Source: Clitopilus passeckerianus
Lineage: Eukaryota > Basidiomycota > Agaricomycetes > Agaricales > Entolomataceae
Direction of reading: 5' to 3'
NCBI GenBank assembly: GCA_944990035.1
Contig: CALYLX010000136.1
Coordinates: forward strand, 372,001-436,000
DNA: 64,000 bases
In this document: one piece after another, positions 36,990-46,036 of the stretch
How positions within the stretch are numbered: position 1 is the stretch's first letter
Layout of the letters: each line of letters opens with the position of its first letter
The notes under the pieces: model-generated
What the model was told of the DNA's origin: nothing
Database searches by the model: none
The model's input: only the letters and a program-made list of their open reading frames with translations
Program-made: the position numbers and the translations under genes

Positions 36990-38179
36990 ATGACTGAGCA
37001 TATACATTAGTATGTTTCTTTTCCTTTCTCTACATCTATGAAAATTTCTAACCCTTTCTTTTTCTCTTCGTGTCTTTCAACAGTTCTCCTGCTCCCTACC
37101 TGCCACCTCCTCATGCTCACTCTCATACCCATTCTCATCCATACTATCAGCCAGCACCCCTTTTGCACCAACAGCCTTCTCATGCCGTGTCTGCACCTGC
37201 CCCTCAACGCACAGAGCAACCTCAGCGTAAACGACCGAAGTATACCCGTAGTAAAACTGGCTGCATGACGTGTCGAGTGAAGAAAATAAAGGTTAGTTAG
37301 TCCTCCTTTTTCTTTCCGACTGTTTAATTGAGTTTCGGGATGTCCAGTGCGATGAGACAAAGCCAAACTGCATGCGATGTACGCATGGGCAACGAGACGT
37401 ACGACTTCTATTCCGTTGGCACTACTATCATTTTTGATTGACACGCGTCTATCCGTCGCTAGTGCACTTGGCCTGAGGGTGTTCCAGCTCGTAAAAAATC
37501 CGCCGCAAGGAAAGAGCCACCTGCAGTTGTTGAGGCTCGCCCCTCCACGGCGGGTTCTTCTGGAGTTTCAGAGGGTTCCACTCCGCCGACCCGCGAACAC
37601 TCTCCCCCTCGAAGATCGAGCTCTGACATCAACCTCGTGCCCTTGCCCTCTTCAAGGCGTTCTACGTACGTCCATTACCCTTCTTTTCCTCCTCAGAGTA
37701 AAATTAATTCAGGACATACAGCGACCAATATGCTCTCCACCCTGTGCCAGCTGAGCATGATCCTGCCCGCCGCATGCCGTAAGTGGCCTGATCAACCTAA
37801 TTCTGTTCGGTGACCTGATGCATCAACCAACTCTTCTAGTCTTCATACAACAGACCGCCCTCAGTCCCAATCTGGTTACTCGCACCATTCTCAACACGGT
37901 TCCCCCGTGCTGAACATGATATCAGAGTCGTCCCAATATCCTCCCGCCCCACGCTACGAACAGTCATACGCTCCTTCGTCGCACCAATCGTCGCGCTCAG
38001 GTGGATATAATCATCGCCCTATGCATGATCCCGTGCCTTGGAATGGTCATTCATCAGACTACGTAAGTTCCTCAAGGATATTCCGCGTGTACAAGCACCA
38101 ACATTGAGAGCAGTATTCACAGGATAGAAACCTCGTCCCCCACCTCTCAAATAACGACCCTCACACCCGATACCAATAA
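36990..38179 (+). CDS. Zn2Cys6 (fungal binuclear cluster) transcription factor
   Basis: Start at 36990; MTEHIHY spans an intron and continues SPAPYLPPPHAHSHTHSHP. The Zn cluster GCMTCRVKKIK / CDETKPNCMRCTHGQRDC has exact C-x2-C-x6-C-x6-C-x2-C-x6-C spacing once the intron between the third Lys and the third Cys is removed. It is preceded by a basic run, QRKRPKYTRSKT. The downstream region is Ser/Pro-rich (TAGSSGVSEGSTPPTREHSP, HSQHGSPVLNMISES). The last exon is short and the deduced stop is TAA at 38177-38179; the exact last splice site is uncertain. No fungal-specific middle homology domain was recognised, so this is a short member of the class. Confidence 0.88.
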
Positions 38180-38663
38180 TGATCCGCTTAAAGACATTTT
38201 CCTCCTCGTTATCACTTTTAACAGTCCGCTGCATTATACTTCAGATTCGTCTTTAGTTTACGAATTCTATATACCTCTTCAAAATAACGAAATGACAGTA
38301 ACGCATGATACATGGCAAGGATGTCGGCCCGATAATATTATATCACTGATAGGCATGCATCTCATCAAGGGCATTCTCCCGTTTCTTGTTTTTTTTTTCG
38401 GACCTATTATTCCTGGTGGTGCTTGTAAGAAGACGGCCATGGACCTTTCGTACCTCGCTCAGGTTCCAGACTCAGGTCATCAATCTTCCAATTCTCCATA
38501 TTGGGCGGGCTTTCCGGCATGTGATACGGAGACGCCATCGTTCCATCCCCGGTAGTAACAACGCGCCCTTGACATTTCACTCTGAGTAACCTTCACACCG
38601 ACTTTCCGTGTCATGGAAGATTTACATGGCAGACAACGGGAATAAATGATACAATTCTGCTCC
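38180..38663. other. Intergenic, 484 bp, convergent 3' regions
   Basis: 3' UTRs of the Zn2Cys6 gene (+) and the aspartic protease gene (-). No supported gene. Confidence 0.45.
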
Positions 38664-40217
38664 TCAAACAGCAGCGAAGCCCATGCGTTTGCTCCCAACA
38701 TCCCAAATGCTATAGTAGTGCTTCAAGACGCTACCCCCAACGAGGTCCAGACCGTCAAAGGCGTTGATCAGGGTTTGGCAGAGTGTTGCATTATTCTTGA
38801 AAGGGCCGACGCTGAGTTCGCTACTCGGGATGGTCAGGTTGAATGGAGTGCCACTCTGAGACGTGAATCCGATATCGATGACGGCGGGCAGTGACGAAAT
38901 CCGAGAGCAAGGAATTCCGTATGTTCCAGGTTCAGCAGGGTTAGCCTTGATATCGGGGGAGATGAGTGCGTAGATCGCCTGTTGCAAAGTTTGTGGGGTC
39001 AGAACGAGGTTTACGGACAACCTATATTAAGAGAAAAACCGCATACTTCGGCCGTGGAGGTCGAGAATAGGATGTTGCTCGTTCCGCTGTCGAAGATGAT
39101 ATTACGCGACTGTCGGAGGAGCGACGTCGTTTTGCCATTCACGTAGAGGGCCGGAGATTTGAGCTGCCAGGTAGATCCAGAGCCAGATGGTAGGGATGCG
39201 TAGGTAGGCTGCCCTGGAAAATGAATTAATATTCAGTCATATGAACGGAACCTGAACGTTATGACGCTTACCTGTGAACTTGGCAGTATCTATCCCACCG
39301 AGGGTCATCTCGGCATGGCCAACAGTGTTCGGTGTCAGGTACAAGCTGAAAAGGGCTTTCATAGAAATCTCATCAGTCGCTTGAGCCACTGTGACGCATC
39401 GAGGTTACTGACAAGGAAGGCCTTGGCTGATTAGGCTTGCAAAGAAACCCGACGCGGTTGCACCCATTCCTATGGCAAACGGTTAGTATATCGGCCCTAC
39501 AAGAAAACGAATTCTTGTGTACCCTGAATACCACTGAAAGGGTCAATATTGAAGGCTGGGGTCTGGTCAGTGATTAAATAAAGGGAGACGCCAGGTGCTG
39601 TAAGGTTTCCGAATCGAACTGTGTCTTTCGCACTTCGAAGGGTCAGTTTGTAGTTAGACCCGACGACGGGGTCTACGCCAACGCCAGTAGCAAAGGTGAT
39701 GCTACTGGTTCGGCCCCCGTCGATGAAGGTAGAACTCTTGTCGGGGTCGAATTGAATTTGGTTAGAACACTTGGAGCCACAGAGAGTGCTTGCGAATTCC
39801 AGGGATGTACTTCCAGTGTCGAAAACAACCTGGACCTGAATGAGAAACGAACCGAAAAAGAAGGGTAACAAACAAACCGTGATGGTCTGAGGGGGAGTAC
39901 CCACTGACGCCAATAATGGTCATGACCCAAAAATCTGAAAACAAGTGGGAATGCAACGAACCTGTCAGATTTCCATACCATCTGTGAAACGTCAGTTTGA
40001 TTCATGGCGCACACGGGAAATGTTGGCACTTACTGCAAGTCTGTTCCCAGGAAGAAATCATTCAGGGGTTCCGTCGTGGGGGCAGAGCCCTTCGTTTGAT
40101 AGCTGTCAAGCCATGAGAACTGCGAGCCTGCAAATGGATGGTATTGGGATGTTCAGCCAAGCATAGTGGCAAGACCGCGAGCAAAGAGACAAAGGCGGAG
40201 GAGATCTTGATAGCCAT
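38664..40217 (-). CDS. Secreted pepsin-like aspartic protease (A1 family)
   Basis: Acid endopeptidase of the secretory pathway. The start at 40217 gives a clear signal peptide, MAIKISSAFVSLLAVLPLCL then AEHPNTI. The first catalytic motif is VVFDTGSTSLEF (Asp-Thr-Gly), preceded by the usual VGTPPQTITV, with an intron between them. The cysteine pair CGSKC follows. The body is typical: FGNLTAPGVSLYLITDQ, LYLTPNTVGHAEMTLGGID and SGSTWQLKSPALYVNGK. The second motif is IIFDSGTSNILF (Asp-Ser-Gly). It ends VLKHYYSIWDVGSKRMGFAA, then V and TGA at 38664. Seven or so short introns are present. A propeptide lies between the signal peptide and the first motif. Substrates are unknown. Confidence 0.92.
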
Positions 40218-40580
40218 CTTTGCGATAACAGCTCTTGGGACAGGATATCGCTGAGAACCGTAGCCAGTAGGAGTCTTTATACGCAGTTGTCTTCCAATCC
40301 ATGCGGCAAGTGTCAAGCCTCCACGCATCCAGCTGTCTATAAATAGCGCGCAGTGCTTCTCAAAGCGCATGTACTCGACAACAACGAGCAATGGAAACGC
40401 CATGATAGGTCGGATATAGATAGCATATCGATGTGCAATGAAGTGAGTAGCTGAGCTCAACTCGCTTCGACGCGACAGAACCACGATAGCACACGTGCTC
40501 GTCGACACAGACGACCACAGCTGATCAAATCGTAATTTCTCCACACTAACAGTGCATCTACCATCACACACGCAGAAACC
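40218..40580. promoter_or_regulatory. Divergent promoter, 363 bp (aspartic protease / small unknown gene)
   Basis: TATAAATAG near 40338-40346 is a TATA-like element. It lies about 125 bp from the protease start and 240 bp from the other start; which gene uses it is unclear. Confidence 0.4.
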
Positions 40581-41267
40581 ATGGGTAGAGTACTTTCTAA
40601 TTAACGAGTCCCAATCTAATGCCTGAATAACACCGCAGCGACATCGGAGACCATAACCCTTAACGCGCCCCATGCTCCCCATCCAAACGCGATCGAAGCC
40701 TTCAACCAGGTTCTTCCAAAGATAAAGAACGAGATCAAGAAATCTCGACACCACTGGGACCTTCACGAGAAGAGGATGTGGTCAAGGACATCTGGTCTCT
40801 CGGACGAGGAGTTGGTGGCATTCGAGATAGAGAACGATCTCGTTGAGGTGTGATTATTCAGTCGCGTGCAAAGCAAATTGTTGAGTGTTGAATTAATCCA
40901 TATGACAGGTTCGCAGCGCGGTCGTTTCATACGGTACAATCATCCTAGGAAAGATTCGTATACCCGGCGTCAGTGACCATCAAGGTGAAGGGTTTATCCA
41001 CGTCAGGTGAGGTCCTGAGAGGTCACTTCCGTTGGATGATAATACAACTCTTCCGTGCCATACAGGATCCATGATCCCCCCAACCGGGTAAGCCGTGTTT
41101 CGTGGAAGCCTTCAGGCCCGTCATCTAACCGTATTCAAACACAGGGCAATGAAGACGTCATGTTCCATTCAATCTTCACTGACGAACGCCGTGACTCAGA
41201 AGGAAACATCGTGGACTGGCGTGCTCTTCAGGCGGCGGATGCTCGGCTTGACATGTTTAATGAGTAG
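40581..41267 (+). CDS. Small unrecognised protein, about 150 residues
   Basis: I do not recognise this gene. The ATG at 40581 is followed by one base (ATGG) and then intron 40585-40638, so the first coding exon is only 4 nt. The protein continues ATSETITLNAPHAPHPNAIE, KNEIKKSRHHWDLHEKRMWS and GLSDEELVAFEIENDLVE. A beta-rich part follows, RSAVVSYGTIILGKIRIPG, GEGFIHVRIHDPPNRGNEDV and MFHSIFTDERRDSEGNIVDW. It ends RLDMFNE with TAG at 41267. Four introns all reconnect in phase, which strongly supports a real gene. No signal peptide or membrane segment is seen. Function is unknown. Confidence 0.78.
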
Positions 41268-41626
41268 GATGCCAGAACACGAATTTCAGAAATAATGAAA
41301 TGTGGAAGCATGTGCTGGACTCACAATGGTGATTCGCCTCGAGTTGATGTATACTGGTGCACTTAAATATGGACATCACACTCAGAGTGAAGATCAGTTT
41401 ACTCTCACTTATTGGCAAACTCACCTTGTCAATGCTCACCAAGATGCTCACCAACTGATTAAAAAGGGCATGAGGTAAACATGGAAAATCTGGCATAGTT
41501 ATGTACAAGTATAATGTCCCAGAGCTGCAGTCTGACGCGGTAATGGAAAAAGAGGAGATAAGAGATGAGATAATATATACGAGAGGAGAGGACTGAGAGT
41601 ACTAAAACGACTGTTGGACGATCGAG
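41268..41626. other. Intergenic, 359 bp, convergent 3' regions
   Basis: 3' UTRs of the small unknown gene (+) and the cyclin gene (-). Nothing recognised. Confidence 0.4.
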
Positions 41627-43469
41627 TCAACTACATTCAACCGTGTGAAGTGTAGGCATCGAAAATGAAGAGATAGAATGTTCAGAACCATACCACGCAA
41701 CATCTAAATTCACATTTGAAGGAATACCGCCAGGCGTCAAGAGAGAAGAGATATCAAACGCCGTTTTTGAGCACGAATCTGATAAGCCAGTGCCATTCAG
41801 CAAGACCATCTCTGACGACCGATCAGGCCATGGCCAAGTCTTGCCAGCTGGGGTTTGAACAGGCTCGTCGAAGTACGTTGACATTTGGACCGTTTGATCG
41901 CCACCGGAAGACTCGGACGAGGAGGGAGAGTAGGCAAGACCAGGCGTAGACGGACTGGGACTGCTGGGATAGGAATCTGAGTTCTTCGAGGAGCCAGAAG
42001 AGCGCATTGCCTAGAAAACAAGAGGAGAGCTGAGTAATCAGTACTGAAACAAATACTTTTCTTTGCACCTTCATCGGAATGTCCAAGCCAGCCATATCTT
42101 GATCCCGAGAACTATATGAAATGTCGACGCAGTGAGGGGCGGGTATCTCCACGAGCGGACGAGGCATCTGCAAAGCATAGGCTTCTGCAGGCAAAGTAGC
42201 GCATCGGCGAAGTCCGCTTTGAGTCATCTGCGAGACGGGCTTCGTAATCTCCGTAGGGAGGGGCGACGGTGGTGGCATCATCAAACAGCTTTCGCTCTGC
42301 GATCTGCCGAGAGTGCGTTGACCAGCTGGAGGAGCCGGCAAGGATTGCTTTCCAACCCAGAGACGCCAGTCAAGGGCTTCGCCAAGGGCGCGCTCACATC
42401 GACTGATCTCTTTGGGAGGGAGGCCAGATAGTTTGGCCCAAGCGCGATTGGAATAGCATTTGTCCTGGGTAAACTTTGACGCCAGGATCAGCGATGCCAG
42501 AAAGGCGCGCCTTGGACAGAGAAGAGGGGAGGGGAGGAAGCGCCGTTTACATCAGCATTGATGGCGGTTGCAAGGCTCGGTTCCGAATTCGAAAAAGCCT
42601 CCGCTGATTGGTCGACGATGCGCACAGTGTTGACGATCGGTTCGTTGACGCTGGGCGGAGCGTCGGCGTTGACAAAGGATGAATCTAACTCGCAGGCCAA
42701 GTCGTCGTCGGTCAACTCCTCAACGGATATGATCCGGGGGATGGAGGTATCAGGGCGGATGCCCGCCCGTTCCTCTTGCAATAACTGGGGAACTTTGGCG
42801 CGAATAGCTTCGAGATAGCAAAGTGCCGTCTGAAGCACGCAGCCAGAGGTCCTCGATCTTCTCAACACTTCATGTACAAATGTCTTCATGGGCGCGAGAT
42901 GGTTCGCGATAGCCACGGGGTTGTGACATGCTTGATCATGTGATGTGGACGATGCTGTGTTTGTCGAGTCAGCGCAGAGGGGAAGAGGTGGGAGATGTGA
43001 GTTCGAAGGCTGGCGTGAGGTGGTAAAAGCTTGTTTGGTATGGCATAGGACTGATTTGGATTCTTCGTAGTTCGTGACTGAACCACGTGGGGGCAGGAAA
43101 GCCTTTGGAATGTCTTGAGGGCGCCATATTTCGCAGAGAGCCTTCACAGCTTGATCTGCCAGAAAATATCAGTACATATCATCATAACTGAAAACATTTT
43201 GCACACGAACCTACGACGCTGAGGGACCCTTTTGCTTTGATTGGCTCGTTTGAGACAGTATCTTTGAGTGTTTGTGCTATCACGATAGAAGGTGTCGGTC
43301 GAAGCGTGTCGTTTGAGGGAGTGACAGGAATCGGGGATGGTGATACAGATAAAGGGGTATTTATTAGGACAGGGCGAGAGGGAGTGGGAATCGAGTTGTA
43401 TGGTTGCCACCGAGCGCGAGTGCGAGTGGCAGGAGGCGCCCGGTGGGCAAGGGTCTGAATTGCGTGCAT
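41627..43469 (-). CDS. Pho80/Pcl-type cyclin
   Basis: A regulatory partner for a Pho85-like cyclin-dependent kinase. The start at 43469 reads MHAIQTLAHRAPPATRTRAR. The cyclin region includes FVHEVLRRSRTSGCVLQTAL, CYLEAIRAKVPQLLQ and, after an intron ending near 42520, RRAFLASLILASKFTQDKCY. Then comes SNRAWAKLSGLPPKEISRCE and RALGEALDWRLWVGK, the diagnostic Pho80-cyclin block. A long Ser/Pro-rich C terminus follows (SSKNSDSYPSSPSPSTPGLA) and ends HTVECS. In budding yeast the closest functional analogues are the Pcl cyclins (Pcl1, Pcl2, Pcl5); the exact orthologue cannot be decided here. The upstream region carries several TGACTC sites. Confidence 0.9.
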
Positions 43470-44409
43470 TATTTAGAAGAGGAGGGGAGTATAGGCAGTA
43501 CAATTGAGTTGGGGGGGCAGAGAGAGTAAGCTAGAGGAAACTTATAGAAAGAGACCGGAGAGACTGCAGATACTGGGACAATTAAAGGCAGACGGGCGCA
43601 TTAGCGACAATGATAATAAAGCTGGTAGAGGTGGTAAATTGGACAATGGACTTCGATGTGTTGGCGTTGTTAGAGGCTTTGGAGACGTTGTTGAGAATCG
43701 GGAAAGCAAATCTTTTCTGGCGGATGGAGTACATCTCGACTGTTGGAAGTCGAGCGGATATCCCGAGTCGAAGTGACTCTGGGGCTATCCGATACAAAAT
43801 CTGGCCGTCAAGGACGACAAGACTTTGCGAGAAGGCTGTTGAAGTCTGGTCCTATGTAGGACGAGAGTTATACGACGTTTCGAGGGGGGTTCTTGCGTGC
43901 TAGATTGGTCAGTTTTATCGGGAGTCAATGAGGCGGGGGGAGTCACAGTCGGGCGGCTTCCAGTCAAACAATAAACAACTCAACGTGCCACCTGACTCAC
44001 CGCCTCCGGCTCATCAAGTCACTCCAACACACTGCACTCACACAGCCTGACTCAATTTTGGTAAGTTTTTCCTCACGTCCGCAGCCTCCGTCGGTCTTTC
44101 TCTACCGATATTGAACTTTGCTCCTGCTATCCACGCCTTTTGGAGTTTTCGAGTCAACTTGGTGCATTCTCTGAAGGTCATGCTTGCATGTCATATCTGG
44201 TTGCCTTATATAGTACCCGATGATTGTTACTGGCACCACATCAATAAAAATATCAATCTTGTCCGCCAAGGGGTCGACGTTGTTAGGATCACAACCGTTC
44301 ACGGTCTTGTAAGTCCATACTGGCTGGGACTGCAACCGATTAAGGCAGGACTTTTTATTTTCCATCGTTGTTAGCCTCCTCCATCCTCCCCTTTCCTCTT
44401 TCCGTCACT
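43470..44409. promoter_or_regulatory. Divergent promoter, 940 bp, with clustered TGACTC sites
   Basis: Shared by the Pho80-type cyclin (-) and the secreted SLT protein (+). Exact TGACTCA heptamers lie at 43993-43999 and 44048-44054. GAGTCA (TGACTC on the other strand) lies at 43922-43927 and 43940-43945. TGACTCA is the core site of Gcn4/AP-1-type bZIP factors. No coding sequence is supported. Confidence 0.6.
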
Positions 44410-45512
44410 ATGAAAGTTTCCTCTATCCTCGTTACCTTGGCTGTCGCTCTTTTCGTCAACGCCGAAAGCTTTCACGATAATCGTAGTCTTCATGCTCGTC
44501 ATTCCAAGCTAGCTCACCGGACTCCCACACTCTCAAAACGAAAGAGCTGCAAGCCTCGTTCCCCACCTGTATGTCTTCTTCCGCATTCCACTCTGTGTTG
44601 GAGCTAAAACAATTTACTATCTACAGAAGGAAGATGTCAAGGATACTCCCAAATCCACAACCAAGCCCAAGCCCACTACTCACAAGGCAGCCCCGACGCC
44701 CGACCCCAAGCCTGTTGTCAATTCTGTTTCTAATGCCGCGAAGGGCGTCATCTCCGTCCAGTCTTCCTGTGGCGCTATCGGTGCAACCAGTTAGTAATCT
44801 CTGATTCATGTAGTATCGTTGGACTTGACATATCTCGCAGAATCAACCACCAAGACTAGCGGTCCTAACGGTAGCATTGATTGGCTGAACTGTGGACTCA
44901 CCAGTGAAGGCTGGCGGCCTCCCCATGTCGAAATCAAGGACCTCATTACCGCAGATCTCCGGTCAGCTGTGAACTCTGGCAAGGGTCCCTTCGGCGCATG
45001 CAAAGCCTTCATCGGTTTGTTCGAGAAGTATGGCAACCAATATGGCATCCCACCCATCATGCTAGCTTCGTTTGCCATGCAAGAAAGTTCCTGCAACCCC
45101 AACACTGTTGGCGGAGCTGGTGAACAAGGCCTTATGCAAATCACGAAGGACAAGTGTGGAGGTGCCCCTGGTGGAAACTGCCGTGAGCCCGTACGTGTCT
45201 ACTATGCCTCTATGGCTTTCTAGCCTCATAATTTCCCAACAGGACTTCAACATTCGCACCGGCGCTAAATACTTTGTTAATACCTTGAACTCTGTCGGTG
45301 GCAATGTCATCGAGGCTGCCGGCAACTACAACGGCTGGCGTAAGGGTTTGACCTACTCCCAGGCGACTGCTGCTAGGAAGACTTCCTGCTGCCTATGCCA
45401 AAACAACTGCGACTACCTCCACCAGTTCTTCAACGGTTGGCTCCAGAACATCAATGCTTACGACAACTCCTTCCGCTTGGGCAAGTACTTCAACTTGGAT
45501 GTCTGCAGGTAA
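44410..45512 (+). CDS. Secreted SLT / GH23-like (lysozyme-fold) protein
   Basis: Start at 44410, MKVSSILVTLAVALFVNAES, a clear signal peptide. It is followed by a basic, Lys-Arg-rich propeptide-like stretch and a low-complexity Lys/Pro/Thr linker (KSTTKPKPTTHKAAPTPDPK). The catalytic-like domain reads FIGLFEKYGNQYGIPPIMLA, SFAMQESSCNPNTVGGAGEQ and GLMQITKDKCGGAPGGNC. MQESSC...GLMQI matches the bacterial soluble lytic transglycosylase / goose-type lysozyme pattern, with the Glu of QES as the probable catalytic acid. Then come AAGNYNGWRKGLTYSQATA and a Cys-rich C terminus, with disulfides expected. It ends FNLDVCR. The family resemblance is clear; an antibacterial role is inference. Confidence 0.85.
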
Positions 45513-46036
45513 ACGATTTCAGAAAGAGGGATACCTATCATATACCGAATTACGAGGATCAACGCACAACGCATCTTGCCGCTCATTTCATGTTCCAGTC
45601 ATTTCTCTAGCTCTACTACTGTTCGACGACCGTGTCAGTTTCTTCTCCCTCGAATTTTAACATTTTCACCACTCTGCCGAGAGCATCTGGTTTATTCTTA
45701 CTTTACCTTCATACCTCGCTACGGTACTTAGCCATCGATTTGACCTACCCATAGCACCCAAGTTCTCCCATGACTGCTCTCGAAGAGCCGTCCAGCTGGT
45801 CTCGTTTATACGCTACATTGAACACTGAATGATTAGCATCTGTCAGTTCACATGGTTGCCTTGTGTGTATCGTTGTCCCGTGCGCGTGAGAATGTGGATC
45901 AGAATAATTGAGGTGACATCTGGGGACGCGACTGATCAGAATTTTGGACCTAGGAATTGGCTGGTCAACATCTATCGCGGTCTCTCTCCTCCTAACTAGG
46001 CTTAAGCTGCATTTTTACTGCATCTGGCCACTGAAA
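45513..46036. other. Intergenic, 524 bp
   Basis: 3' UTR of the SLT gene and promoter of PP5, both on plus. Nothing recognised. Confidence 0.45.

Noticed and set aside
31178..38179. Idea that the transcription-factor-rich stretch is a mating-type or biosynthetic locus
   Set aside because: The homeodomain gene at 16.5 kb is a single typical homeodomain, not an HD1/HD2 pair; no pheromone receptor, NRPS, PKS or terpene synthase gene is seen.
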